This document shows, one piece after another, positions 17,396 to 25,455 of a stretch of 42,596 nucleotides of DNA; position 1 is the stretch's first letter, and every line of letters begins with the position of its first letter. The notes under the pieces were generated by a model. It had not been told where the DNA came from. It was given only the letters and a program-made list of their open reading frames with translations, and did no database searches. The stretch is taken from the NCBI GenBank assembly GCA_959596515.1, contig CAUFXR010000010.1:1-42596 (forward strand), read 5' to 3'. The translations under genes and the position numbers were made by a program. Source of the DNA: an uncultured Oscillospiraceae bacterium. Its GTDB lineage: Bacteria; Bacillota; Clostridia; Oscillospirales; Acutalibacteraceae.

Positions 17396-17566
17396 AAGAT
17401 AGAGGTGCGTCTTTAGATGATTAGCTGGTTCGAGGTTGCCGAAACCGCAGACATCCAGTAAAAGGCTTTGGTCGCCGAAGGAAAAGAGTTGGCAGCCCTT
17501 TTCCTGGGTGCATTAGCGAACAGCGGTGCAACTGTCATCATGAATTTATGATGGAGAGCTATCTGT
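17396..17566 (+). promoter_or_regulatory. Lysine riboswitch (L-box)
   Basis: Strong match to the L-box pattern. P1 is closed by AGATAG (17397-17402) and CTATCT (17559-17564). After the 5' arm comes the conserved AGAGGTGCG; then TCGCCGAAGGAAAAG, a CCTGGGTGCATT block, ACTGTCATC and GGAGAGCTATCTG, in the order seen in the Bacillus lysC leader. It should bind lysine and favour the terminator at 17635-17665, so lysine lowers expression of the dap genes. Confidence 0.95.
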
Positions 17567-17634
17567 GCATTTACCGCAAAAGAATATTTCTATGTTAAGT
17601 GCGCGGGAGGCTTCTTTGATTATATTGGATTGAT

Positions 17635-17665
17635 GACCGGTTTACAACCGGTTTTTCTTTTTATT
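17635..17665 (+). terminator. Regulated terminator of the lysine riboswitch
   Basis: ACCGGTT (17636-17642) pairs with AACCGGT (17646-17652) around a 3-nt loop, followed by a T-rich tract (TTTTCTTTTT). It lies 70 nt after the aptamer and 50 nt before asd, where the L-box expression platform should be. Confidence 0.85.
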
Positions 17666-17717
17666 TAGTGTTTTTCTAAGGTTTCGGTTCATAAAATTTT
17701 TCAGGAGGCTTTCACTT

Positions 17718-18797
17718 ATGAAACAATATCGTGTAGGAATTATTGGGGCCACAGGTATGGTTGGGCAGAGATTCGCCTCTTTGCTTGAAAATCATCCCTG
17801 GTTTACGGTAACCGCATTAGCGGCCAGTTCTCGTTCCGCCGGAAAAACATATCAGGAAGCGGTAGGTAGCCGTTGGGCCATGTCTACACCGATTCCAGCT
17901 TCCATGAAAGATATGATCATTCTTGATGCGCAAAAAGATGTGGATAAAGTCACCGCTCTGGTTGATTTTGTTTTCTGCGCAGTTGATATGAAAAAAGATG
18001 AAATCAGAGCGTTGGAAGAAATGTACGCCAAAGCGGAGTGTCCCGTAATGTCCAATAACTCCGCCCATCGCGCTACTCCCGATGTTCCCATGATCATTCC
18101 AGAAATTAACGCTAACCACGCAGAGATTATTTCCGCTCAAAGAAAACGTCTTGGAACGAAAAAGGGCTTTATTTCAGTGAAATCCAATTGTTCTCTTCAG
18201 AGCTATGTCCCCGCAGTCAACGCCATGATGGATTTGGGGGTAACTAAGGTATTGGCCTGTACCTATCAGGCGATCTCCGGAGCGGGCAAAACTTTCCAAA
18301 CCTGGCCGGAAATGGTGGATAACGTCATTCCCTACATTGGCGGAGAAGAAGAAAAATCCGAGCAGGAGCCTATGAAAATTTGGGGACATGTGGAGGGTGA
18401 TAAAATTGTTAACGCCACTTCCCCCTCAATTACCGCACAGTGTATCCGCGTGCCTGTTACCGACGGCCACACAGCGGCTGTCTTCGTTTCCTTTGAGAAA
18501 AAGGCTGAAATGGAAGAAATTATTGAAAAATGGGAAAACTATCGCGGCAGACCTCAGGAATTAAATCTGCCCAGCGCGCCTAAACAATTCATCCATTATT
18601 TCCGTGAAAATGACCGTCCCCAAATCAAGAGCGAGAGAAATTTGGAAGGCGGTATGGCAGTTTCTGTGGGCAGACTCCGTCCGGATACTCAATATGATGT
18701 TAAATTTGTTTCTATGTCCCACAACACGCTCCGAGGCGCAGCGGGCGGCGCTGTGTTAATGGCAGAACTTTTATGCGCGGAAGGCTATTTAGATTAA
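17718..18797 (+). CDS. asd: Aspartate-semialdehyde dehydrogenase
   Basis: Reduces aspartyl phosphate to aspartate semialdehyde with NADPH, the entry to lysine, diaminopimelate, threonine and methionine. The 359-residue protein is of the archaeal/fungal-type class rather than the Bacillus-type class: GATGMVGQRF Rossmann loop (10-19), SNNSAHR, the catalytic Cys 158 in KSNCSLQ, and the active-site His 251 in DGHTAAV. It has a strong AGGAGG site and is the first gene behind the lysine riboswitch. Confidence 0.96.
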   Translation: MKQYRVGIIGATGMVGQRFASLLENHPWFTVTALAASSRSAGKTYQEAVGSRWAMSTPIPASMKDMIILDAQKDVDKVTALVDFVFCAVDMKKDEIRALEEMYAKAECPVMSNNSAHRATPDVPMIIPEINANHAEIISAQRKRLGTKKGFISVKSNCSLQSYVPAVNAMMDLGVTKVLACTYQAISGAGKTFQTWPEMVDNVIPYIGGEEEKSEQEPMKIWGHVEGDKIVNATSPSITAQCIRVPVTDGHTAAVFVSFEKKAEMEEIIEKWENYRGRPQELNLPSAPKQFIHYFRENDRPQIKSERNLEGGMAVSVGRLRPDTQYDVKFVSMSHNTLRGAAGGAVLMAELLCAEGYLD

Positions 18798-18828
18798 TCC
18801 ATAAGCGGTGAAAAAGGAGAATGCACTT

Positions 18829-19719
18829 ATGAAAAAAACTATTTTTACTGGATCTGGTGTTGCAATTGTAACACCAATGTTTGAAGACGGTTCTGTTAAC
18901 TATGATGAATTAGGCAGAATTTTGGAATTTCAAATTGAAAATCACACAGACGCAATTATTATCTGCGGTACAACCGGAGAATCCGCGACCTTAACTCATG
19001 AAGAACACTGTGATGTCATCAAATACGCAATTGAAAAGGTGAATCATAGAATTCCTGTTATTGCCGGTTCTGGAAGCAATGATACCGCTTATGCTATCGC
19101 TCTGTCTAAAGAAGCGGAAAAAATGGGAGCCGACGCTTTGCTGATAGTAACCCCTTATTACAATAAAACTTCACAGGCAGGATTAATTAAGCATTATAAT
19201 ATGATTGCTGACAGCGTAAATCTTCCTATTATCGTGTATAATGTTCCTTCCCGTACCGGCTGCGCCATACAGCCTCAAACCTATGTGGAAATGGCCAAAC
19301 ATCCCAATATTTGTGCCATTAAAGAGGCAAACGGTAATATCAGTGCTATTGCACAGACGGCGGCTTTGTGTGGCGATATGATCGACATTTATTCTGGTAA
19401 TGACGATCAGGTGGTTCCGATCATGGCATTGGGCGGAAAAGGTATCATTTCTGTTTTTGCAAATGTTTGTCCTCAGGAGTCTCACGATCTGGCAGAAGCC
19501 ATGCTTCAGGGAGATATGAAAAAAGGCGCAGAATTACAATTAAAATATCTGGAATTAATGAATGATTTATTTATGGATGTTAATCCCATTCCTGTCAAAG
19601 AAGCAATGAATATGATGGGCTTCCAATGCGGTCCCTGCCGCATGCCTTTGGCCGAAATGAGTGATTCTGCCAAAGCAAAGCTAAAGGATTGTTTGGCTCG
19701 CTATGGACTGATTAAGTAA
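18829..19719 (+). CDS. dapA: 4-hydroxy-tetrahydrodipicolinate synthase
   Basis: Condenses pyruvate with aspartate semialdehyde. In the 296-residue product the GTTGESATL loop, YYNKTSQ, the active-site Tyr 137 in YNVPSRTG and the Schiff-base Lys 165 in AIKEANG are all present. The start at ATG 18829 has AAGGAG about 9 nt upstream; a GTG seven codons earlier overlaps that site and is rejected. It is the second gene of the operon, 31 bp behind asd. Confidence 0.97.
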   Translation: MKKTIFTGSGVAIVTPMFEDGSVNYDELGRILEFQIENHTDAIIICGTTGESATLTHEEHCDVIKYAIEKVNHRIPVIAGSGSNDTAYAIALSKEAEKMGADALLIVTPYYNKTSQAGLIKHYNMIADSVNLPIIVYNVPSRTGCAIQPQTYVEMAKHPNICAIKEANGNISAIAQTAALCGDMIDIYSGNDDQVVPIMALGGKGIISVFANVCPQESHDLAEAMLQGDMKKGAELQLKYLELMNDLFMDVNPIPVKEAMNMMGFQCGPCRMPLAEMSDSAKAKLKDCLARYGLIK

Positions 19720-19744
19720 GATTGTTAAATCGGGGGACGTAGAA

Positions 19745-20500
19745 ATGACCAGAATTATCATGAGCGGTTGCACGGGAAAAATGGGACGTGTGATTACTGC
19801 CGCTGTAAAAGAAAAAGAGAATTGTGAAATCGTGGCGGGGATCGATTTGAAAGTACCAGAGCAAAGCGAATATCCGGTATTTTCTTCCCCGGAAGCGTTG
19901 CAAATTGATGCGGATGTGGTCATTGATTTTTCCAACCCCTCCGCACTTTCCTCCCTACTCCGGTACGCTGAAAAAAATAGTATGCCTTTGGTTTTATGCA
20001 CCACCGGTTATTCGGAACTCCAAGTAGCCGAAATTAAGGAAATGGCTAAAAAAGTACCGGTTTTCTATTCTGGAAATATGTCCTTAGGTATTAATCTGCT
20101 GATTGAGCTCTCGAAAAAAGCGGCACAAGTATTTGGATACGCCTTTGATGTGGAGATCGTTGAAAAACACCATAACCAAAAAATCGACGCTCCCAGCGGT
20201 ACCGCTTTAATGATCGCCGATAGCATATCGTCTGTTATGGCAGAATCTCCTAAATACGTTTATGACCGTCACTCTTTCCGGCACGCCAGAACAAAAAATG
20301 AGATCGGAATTCATTCTGTACGGGGCGGATCCATCGTAGGTGAGCACGAAGTAATTTTTGCGGGTCACGATGAAGTCTTAACCATTTCTCATTCCGCCCA
20401 ATCAAAAGAGATTTTCGCTATGGGAGCGTTGAACGCCGCAGTATTCCTGGCAAAACAGGCGCCAGGCCTATACGCGATGTCCGATATGCTTCGTGACTAA
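19745..20500 (+). CDS. dapB: 4-hydroxy-tetrahydrodipicolinate reductase
   Basis: Reduces the dapA product to tetrahydrodipicolinate with NAD(P)H. In the 251-residue product the GCTGKMGR dinucleotide loop (8-15), the CTTGY block, EKHHNQKIDAPSGTAL with the catalytic His pair and the substrate-binding lysine, and RGGSIVGEHEV are intact. It lies 25 bp behind dapA and 15 bp before the ACT gene, all in one operon. Confidence 0.97.
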   Translation: MTRIIMSGCTGKMGRVITAAVKEKENCEIVAGIDLKVPEQSEYPVFSSPEALQIDADVVIDFSNPSALSSLLRYAEKNSMPLVLCTTGYSELQVAEIKEMAKKVPVFYSGNMSLGINLLIELSKKAAQVFGYAFDVEIVEKHHNQKIDAPSGTALMIADSISSVMAESPKYVYDRHSFRHARTKNEIGIHSVRGGSIVGEHEVIFAGHDEVLTISHSAQSKEIFAMGALNAAVFLAKQAPGLYAMSDMLRD

Positions 20501-20515
20501 AAGGAGGACGATTTT

Positions 20516-20980
20516 ATGAGTCAGCACGCAACAGTGACTACCACGGATGGAATCACCCTAATCACTATGCCAGATGTTCCCGCTGATATCGATTTTGTCG
20601 CGAAAATATTCGAAAATATCGCTTCACTTGGAATCAATGTGGATATGATCTCCTTGACCCCGCCTCAGGGCGCCAATATTGATCTTTCTTTTACCATCAG
20701 TGACGATGATTTGGGAAAGCTTTTGGCCTATAACGCTGCCCGGCGTAATAAGGGTGAATCCAGTATTCAGCCGGCAGTCTCCAGCGGTAACTGTCAGATT
20801 TCTGTTTATGACAAAGCTATGGAAACCACTCCTGGAATGGCTGCGAAAGTATTTCGCGCCGCGGCGAAAGCCAGCGCGGATATTCGGATCATTACTACTT
20901 CAGAGGTACAAATTTCCCTATTAGTCACACAGGCAGACTTTGACGCAGTTTACGAAGAAATTAAAGCGTCTTTGGCTTAA
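20516..20980 (+). CDS. Free-standing tandem ACT protein (aspartokinase regulatory-domain-like)
   Basis: The 154-residue protein contains only the two C-terminal ACT modules of an aspartokinase. Module 1 is about residues 12-75 (TLITMPDVPADIDFVAKIF, then INVDMISLTPP and IDLSFTISDDDL). Module 2 is about residues 90-150 (NCQISVYDKAM, then TPGMAAKVFRAA and IRIITTSEVQISLLV). The TTSEVQISLLV end is the hallmark of LysC-type regulatory domains. No kinase domain is present or upstream. In Bacillus LysC the beta subunit is exactly this region, made from an internal start; here it appears as its own gene in the lysine operon. I infer it binds lysine and/or partners with an aspartokinase encoded elsewhere. 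Confidence 0.85.
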   Translation: MSQHATVTTTDGITLITMPDVPADIDFVAKIFENIASLGINVDMISLTPPQGANIDLSFTISDDDLGKLLAYNAARRNKGESSIQPAVSSGNCQISVYDKAMETTPGMAAKVFRAAAKASADIRIITTSEVQISLLVTQADFDAVYEEIKASLA

Positions 20981-21243
20981 TTAAAATTTATTTTTCTAAA
21001 TTTTTTACGGACAGATCCTAAACTTTTATCCTGATATCGTTTCTATCTTCCTATCGATTTTCTGGAGCGAATATCTGGGGTGAATATTTTATTATACTGG
21101 CATAACCGGCATAAATCTCATGACGGATTTTTCCTTCCTCGTATATTTATTCAGATGCTGGTATGGAAAGGTTTGGTCCGTTCAAGAAAAGGCATAAATT
21201 CGATCTGCCCAAAAAGCATAAATAAAAAGTGCAATAAAAAAAA

Positions 21244-21280
21244 GAATCCGGTGTGATTTCCACACCGGATTCTCTTTTTT
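21244..21280 (+). terminator. Terminator of the asd-dapA-dapB-ACT operon
   Basis: A perfect 12-bp stem (21244-21255 with 21261-21272) and 5-nt loop, then TCTTTTTT. It lies 264 bp beyond the last stop codon, giving a long 3' untranslated region. A-rich sequence before it lets it work on the minus strand too. Confidence 0.9.
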
Positions 21281-21325
21281 ACTGAAATCTTATGTTTAGT
21301 AAAATTTAGTCAGAATTTTCTCAAA

Positions 21326-21362
21326 AAATAGAGTCGAATCTAAAATCGAGTCGACTCTATTT
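21326..21362. repeat. 12-bp hairpin in the convergent region
   Basis: AAATAGAGTCGA (21326-21337) is perfectly complementary to TCGACTCTATTT (21351-21362), with a 13-nt loop. There is no U-run on plus. On minus it would lie after tyrS, with a short U-rich stretch behind it, so it could be the tyrS terminator. Confidence 0.5.
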
Positions 21363-21506
21363 GAAAAAGAAACTTGTAAATATAAAAGCCAAAAACCTCT
21401 TGCTACTCTAAAATTCTTGTTACTCTCTGGCAACGAGGCAGCGAACCTTTCAAAAATTCCCGCCGTTCCAGAGTGCGAAAATTTGACGAATTTTCCGCCG
21501 TGCTAG

Positions 21507-21537
21507 AGTCTATTTCAAATTCATCTTAAAATAGACT
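21507..21537. repeat. 9-bp hairpin downstream of tyrS
   Basis: AGTCTATTT (21507-21515) and AAATAGACT (21529-21537) with a 13-nt loop, 40 bp after the tyrS stop. No U-tract follows. It shares the CTATTT core and loop length with the hairpin at 21326-21362. Confidence 0.45.
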
Positions 21538-21576
21538 TCGGCAAGCGGTTTAATTTTCTCAGCCGCCGGACGCTGT

Positions 21577-22803
21577 TCAAGAAAGGATCGCCTTATGATA
21601 GACTTTCTTTCCCTTTTTGATAATTACAAAACCCTTTTCAAAAGCGTCTTTCGAAATTTTTGCCGTAACAGAATTCACCTTTTCATCATCAATAGAGATA
21701 CCGCCCTGATCGATCAGTCTACGGGCTTCTCCCTTGGATGGAACCAACTTTGTTTTCGCCAAAAGATCTAAAACAGAAATTTCGCCGTCGGTAAAATCAT
21801 CAGCGGAAAGCTCTGTGGAAGGCATATTCTCAGAATGAGCTCCGCCGCCAAAAATCGCTCTTGCCGCGTTCTGAGCCTTCAGTGCTTCTTCTTCTCCGTG
21901 AATCAGCTTGGTCACTTCAAAAGCTAAAATCTCTTTGGCTTTATTCAATTGGCTACCTTCCCATTTCGCCATGGCTTCGATTTCCTCTAAAGGCAGGAAA
22001 GTCAAAATCTTCAGGCAGCGAATAACGTCGGCGTCATCCACATTTCTCCAGTACTGATAAAAATCATAGGGACTGGTTTTCTCCGGGTCAAGCCAAACAG
22101 CGCCGCTTTCGGTCTTACCCATTTTACGTCCGTCGCTTGTCGTTAACAGGGTAAAGGTCATTCCGTAAGCCTCTTTATCATCCGCTTTCCGGATCAGCTC
22201 TACGCCGCCGATAATATTACTCCATTGGTCGTCGCCGCCAAGCTCGAGCTGACAGCCGTACTTCCGGTTGAGTACCAGGAAATCATAACTTTGCATCAGC
22301 ATGTAGTTCAGTTCAAAGAAAGACAATCCTCTTTCTAAGCGCTGTTTGTAACACTCAAAAGACAGCATACGATTCACAGAGAAATGGACTCCAACATCCC
22401 TCAAAAACTGAATATAGTTTAAATTCATCAGCCAATCAGCGTTATTCACCATAATCGCTTTTCCGTCTGAAAAATCCACTAATCTGGACATCTGCTTCTG
22501 AAAACAACGGACATTATGATCGATTTCTTCCCGGCTCATCATTCTCCTCATAGCGGTTTTCCCGGAAGGATCACCGATCATGCCAGTGCCTCCACCAAAT
22601 AAAGCGATCGGTGTATGACCCGCTTTCTGCATATGGGCCATTACCATAATCTGAACAAAGTGACCGACGTGCAGACTATCCGCCGTTGGATCAAAACCAA
22701 TATAAAAGCTGGTCTTTCCGTTGTTCAATAAATCACGTACTTTTTCCTCGTTGGTAAGTTGGGCGATCAAACCTCTCGCCTTTAGTTCATCGTACACACC
22801 CAT
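21577..22803 (-). CDS. tyrS: Tyrosyl-tRNA synthetase
   Basis: Charges tRNA-Tyr. The 408-residue class I enzyme has HVGH at 45-48 (HIGH box), the QSYDF and GGDDQW tyrosine-binding blocks, KMGKT at 227-231 (KMSKS box), and a C-terminal S4-type RNA-binding domain (SKGEARRLIDQGGISIDDEKV). I start it at ATG 22803 with GGAGG 8 nt upstream. It is controlled by the T-box leader directly before it. Confidence 0.97.
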   Translation of the reverse strand: MGVYDELKARGLIAQLTNEEKVRDLLNNGKTSFYIGFDPTADSLHVGHFVQIMVMAHMQKAGHTPIALFGGGTGMIGDPSGKTAMRRMMSREEIDHNVRCFQKQMSRLVDFSDGKAIMVNNADWLMNLNYIQFLRDVGVHFSVNRMLSFECYKQRLERGLSFFELNYMLMQSYDFLVLNRKYGCQLELGGDDQWSNIIGGVELIRKADDKEAYGMTFTLLTTSDGRKMGKTESGAVWLDPEKTSPYDFYQYWRNVDDADVIRCLKILTFLPLEEIEAMAKWEGSQLNKAKEILAFEVTKLIHGEEEALKAQNAARAIFGGGAHSENMPSTELSADDFTDGEISVLDLLAKTKLVPSKGEARRLIDQGGISIDDEKVNSVTAKISKDAFEKGFVIIKKGKKVYHKAILS

Positions 22804-22835
22804 GACTGGTTCCTCCATCTTCATTATTTCTTGCT

Positions 22836-22867
22836 CAGAGGGCTTTTAAAAATAAAAAAGCCCTCTG
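22836..22867 (-). promoter_or_regulatory. Alternative hairpin using the T-box terminator's 3' arm
   Basis: CAGAGGGCTTTT on minus RNA (22856-22867) is perfectly complementary to AAAAGCCCTCTG downstream (22836-22847), giving 12 bp and an 8-nt loop. The upstream partner includes the 3' arm and U-run of the terminator at 22860-22884, so this hairpin and the terminator exclude each other. Confidence 0.6.
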
Positions 22868-22884
22868 CAAATTTTGCAGAGGGC
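22860..22884 (-). terminator. Regulated terminator of the tyrS T-box
   Basis: GCCCTCTGC (22876-22884) pairs with GCAGAGGGC (22860-22868), 7-nt loop, followed by six U residues on the minus transcript. The 5' arm also pairs with the T-box GAGG to make the antiterminator. Confidence 0.92.
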
Positions 22885-22892
22885 GGAAAATC

Positions 22893-23111
22893 CGCGGTAC
22901 CACCTCAATTCACCACAGCCTCACAGTTGTGGCCTTACGGGTACGATCCATACCCTGGCGCTGTAACGTGCGCGAATACGGCGAAGCCTACTGAAAAATT
23001 CAGCCCCGCGGCTCCAAGATGTATTTCAAAAAGCCCTCTTCTCTGCCTTACACCAGCCGGCAGATCTCTTCGCAAGAAAAGCTTTTTTACTTCTTCTTTT
23101 CATAGCCGTTA
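22893..23111 (-). promoter_or_regulatory. Tyrosine T-box riboswitch (leader of tyrS)
   Basis: The T-box core GGTGGTACCGCGG is present (minus, about 22893-22905). A UAC tyrosine codon in a GAAAUACAUC specifier-loop context lies at 23021-23023. The UGGU (22899-22902) matches an ACCA acceptor end, consistent with the discriminator A of tRNA-Tyr. Uncharged tRNA-Tyr would pair at both sites and stabilise the antiterminator, allowing tyrS transcription. Confidence 0.95.
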
Positions 23112-23117
23112 TGTGCA

Positions 23118-23146
23118 ATTATAGTCAAACCAAGCTTATTTGTCAA
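23118..23146 (-). promoter_or_regulatory. Consensus sigma-A promoter of the tyrS leader
   Basis: TTGACA (23141-23146), 17-bp spacer, TATAAT (23118-23123): both boxes are perfect consensus. The -35 overlaps the recN stop codon, so no terminator fits between recN and this promoter. Confidence 0.92.
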
Positions 23147-24828
23147 GACTTTTCGCTTGAATTTCCCGCTAATGCGAGCATTTCTTCCGCGTTTTTCAAT
23201 GCCAAGTCAGTTACCTTTACACCACTGATCATCCTAGCCAGTTCCCGCTTTCTTCCGTCAAAGTCAAGGAGATAAACTTCAGTAAAGGTTCTTTCCCCCC
23301 GCACCTCTTTCTTAATCAGGAAATGGTGGTCACCTAACGCGGCGATTTGGGCTGAGTGCGTGACACACAGCACCTGACGATTTGCGGCGGCTTCCTTCAG
23401 CTTGAGTCCTACCTTCTGTGCAGCGCTTCCACTGATTCCGGTATCAATTTCATCAAAAATCATGGTTTTCTCTAGATTACTGCTAGACAGCACCGTTTTG
23501 ATTCCCAGCATGATACGGGAAAGCTCGCCGCCGGATGCTATTTTAGACAGCGGCTTGGGAGGCTCTCCTGGATTGGTGGAAATCAAAAACTGGATTTCAT
23601 CGCATCCATAACGATTTAATTCGCAGGTTGACTGACGCACCAAAAAACGGATACCGGGCATATCTAAAAAAGAAAGTTCTGATTTTAACTGCTCCACAAA
23701 GGCCTTTGCTGCTTTTTTTCTAGCATCCGATAGCGCCTGCGCCAGGGTTTGAGCATGTTTCTCCGCTTGCTCATACTCTTTTTCCAGCTCCTGCAGACGT
23801 TCATCCGAAAGCGTAATAGCCTCTAAATCCCCTTGAACTTTTTCATAATATTCAAAAAGCTCATCTTCCGTACTGCCATATTTTCTCATGAGTCTATGAT
23901 ATAGATCCAGCCGTTCCTCAATCATTTCCAATTCATTGGGATCGTACTCGATCTCCTCGCTATATCCTCTAAGCTCCTCGGCACAGTCATCCAATTCATA
24001 AGTAAGAGCCGACAGCCGCTCGGATAAAGGCTGTAGTTCCTTAAAATAGGGCACAATCTCTTGAATAGCGTCCGACGCTGTCTGCAGCGCCTGCAAAGCG
24101 CCGGAGGAATCCTCATTCCCTGACACCGCTTCCTTGGCTTCCTGAAACGCTAAGGCGATTTTTTCACTGTTTTGGAACAGAATTCTCTTCTCAGTAAGCT
24201 CCTCAAGCTCTCCGCGCTGGAGATTGGCGGCTTCCAACTCCTGCAGTTGATAGGTCAGCAGATCAATTTGACGTGCTTTTTGAGATTCGTCCAAAGAGAG
24301 GGCATCCATTTCTTTTTTCAATTGCTTTAAGCTATAGTACGCCTCCTGGTACTCTTCCAGCTGGTTTGACAGCCTGCCCATGTCATCCAAATACTGTATA
24401 GGTACATCGGCGTTTAACAGCTCGTAATTTTCATTTTGCCCGTGGATCGTGATCAGGGTATTCCCGATCTCTTTTAATACAGAAACGGTAGCCGGTCTGC
24501 CGTTTACCCGGCAGCTTCCTTTCCCAGAAGCACCAATTTCCCGCTGGAGCAAAAGGGTACCATCCTCATCCGCGCAAAAGCCGAGAGATTTCAGCACACT
24601 CTCGGTTTCCTTTGAAATTCCTGTGAACAGCGCGCTTACGACAGCTGAAGAAGCCCCAGTACGAATTAAATCATGGGAGGTTCTCTGACCCAGAATCGCA
24701 TTAATAGCGTCAATCAGGATAGATTTTCCCGCGCCGGTTTCACCAGTGAGCACATTAAGCTGATTTGAAAAATCTATGGTGACCCGTTCAATAACAGCGA
24801 TATTTTCAATATAAAGTTGGGAAAGCAT
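23143..24828 (-). CDS. recN: DNA repair protein RecN
   Basis: An SMC-like ATPase in double-strand-break repair. The 561-residue product has Walker A GETGAGKSIL (29-38), a long coiled-coil middle (about 150-370, rich in Glu, Leu and Gln), and C-terminal signature and Walker B-type motifs (SGGELSRIMLGIK, then MIFDEIDTGISG). I start it at ATG 24828 with AGAGGTG about 6 nt upstream; a GTG three codons earlier overlaps the site. It follows argR, as in Bacillus, but is followed by tyrS and not by spoIVB-spo0A. Confidence 0.96.
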   Translation of the reverse strand: MLSQLYIENIAVIERVTIDFSNQLNVLTGETGAGKSILIDAINAILGQRTSHDLIRTGASSAVVSALFTGISKETESVLKSLGFCADEDGTLLLQREIGASGKGSCRVNGRPATVSVLKEIGNTLITIHGQNENYELLNADVPIQYLDDMGRLSNQLEEYQEAYYSLKQLKKEMDALSLDESQKARQIDLLTYQLQELEAANLQRGELEELTEKRILFQNSEKIALAFQEAKEAVSGNEDSSGALQALQTASDAIQEIVPYFKELQPLSERLSALTYELDDCAEELRGYSEEIEYDPNELEMIEERLDLYHRLMRKYGSTEDELFEYYEKVQGDLEAITLSDERLQELEKEYEQAEKHAQTLAQALSDARKKAAKAFVEQLKSELSFLDMPGIRFLVRQSTCELNRYGCDEIQFLISTNPGEPPKPLSKIASGGELSRIMLGIKTVLSSSNLEKTMIFDEIDTGISGSAAQKVGLKLKEAAANRQVLCVTHSAQIAALGDHHFLIKKEVRGERTFTEVYLLDFDGRKRELARMISGVKVTDLALKNAEEMLALAGNSSEKS

Positions 24829-24934
24829 TGCCTTCACCTCTTTTTATCTAATGATCAAAATAGGACATTTTTCCCTATGGTGAGATATAAAGGCTGGGAA
24901 CCTAAAGAAAAAAACGATTTTGAATAAAGAATAA

Positions 24935-24958
24935 GAAAGTCCTCCATTAGAGGATTTC
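24935..24958 (-). terminator. Weak hairpin between argR and recN
   Basis: A 5-bp plus 4-bp stem with a single-base bulge (24935-24944 with 24950-24958), followed by a U-rich stretch on minus. It lies 42 bp after argR. It may be a partial terminator; the remaining bases to recN have nothing I can name. Confidence 0.4.
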
Positions 24959-24999
24959 CATATCAATGTTTCTTCCCTGTGTCGAACTGAAAGCACTCG

Positions 25000-25452
25000 T
25001 CAGGACTTCATGATTTTTTTTAGTTCGGTAACCAAATTGATTGCGGCGGCTTCATTTCTCACCAAAATAAAGATCGTGTCATCTCCCGCCAGAGTCGCTA
25101 CCACGCCATCCCATTGCATAGAATCCATTGCGGCGCAAACCGCCTGAGCCATACCGGTCATGCATTTTAACGCCACCATATTTCCCGCGAACTCTACGCT
25201 TAACACGGAATCCGCGAAAAGGGAGAAAAATTTTAAAGAAATATCAGAAGACTCGCTTTTCCCGGTAGAATATTTATATTTTCCGTCACTAGCCAAAGTT
25301 TTCACCAATCGAAGTTCCTTGATGTCTCTGGAGACCGTAGCCTGTGTTACATCATAGCCTTCTGCCCGCAGAAGCTTTAAAAGCTCTTCCTGGGTGTCAA
25401 TATTATGCTGCTGAATCAACTCTAAAATTTTAGAGTGTCTCCTTGTTTTCAT
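25000..25452 (-). CDS. argR: Arginine repressor ArgR/AhrC
   Basis: Hexameric arginine-dependent transcription regulator. The 150-residue product has an N-terminal winged helix (TQATVSRDIKEL recognition region near 37-48) and a C-terminal domain whose arginine-binding loop appears as LAGDDTIFILVRNE. Ordering after tlyA-nadK and before recN is the standard Clostridia arrangement. No arginine biosynthesis gene is in the window, so its targets lie elsewhere. Confidence 0.95.
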   Translation of the reverse strand: MKTRRHSKILELIQQHNIDTQEELLKLLRAEGYDVTQATVSRDIKELRLVKTLASDGKYKYSTGKSESSDISLKFFSLFADSVLSVEFAGNMVALKCMTGMAQAVCAAMDSMQWDGVVATLAGDDTIFILVRNEAAAINLVTELKKIMKS

Positions 25453-25455
25453 GGG

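Larger units (their letters stand above)
20981..21576. other. 600-bp noncoding stretch between the lysine operon and tyrS
   Basis: No credible gene. It holds the operon terminator (21244-21280), two further hairpins sharing a CTATTT motif (21326-21362 and 21507-21537), and repeated pieces such as CTTGCTACTCT and CTTGTTACTCT near 21400-21427. The part from 20990 to 21240 is AT-rich without features I can name. Genes on both sides point towards it, so it is a convergent terminal region. Confidence 0.6.
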
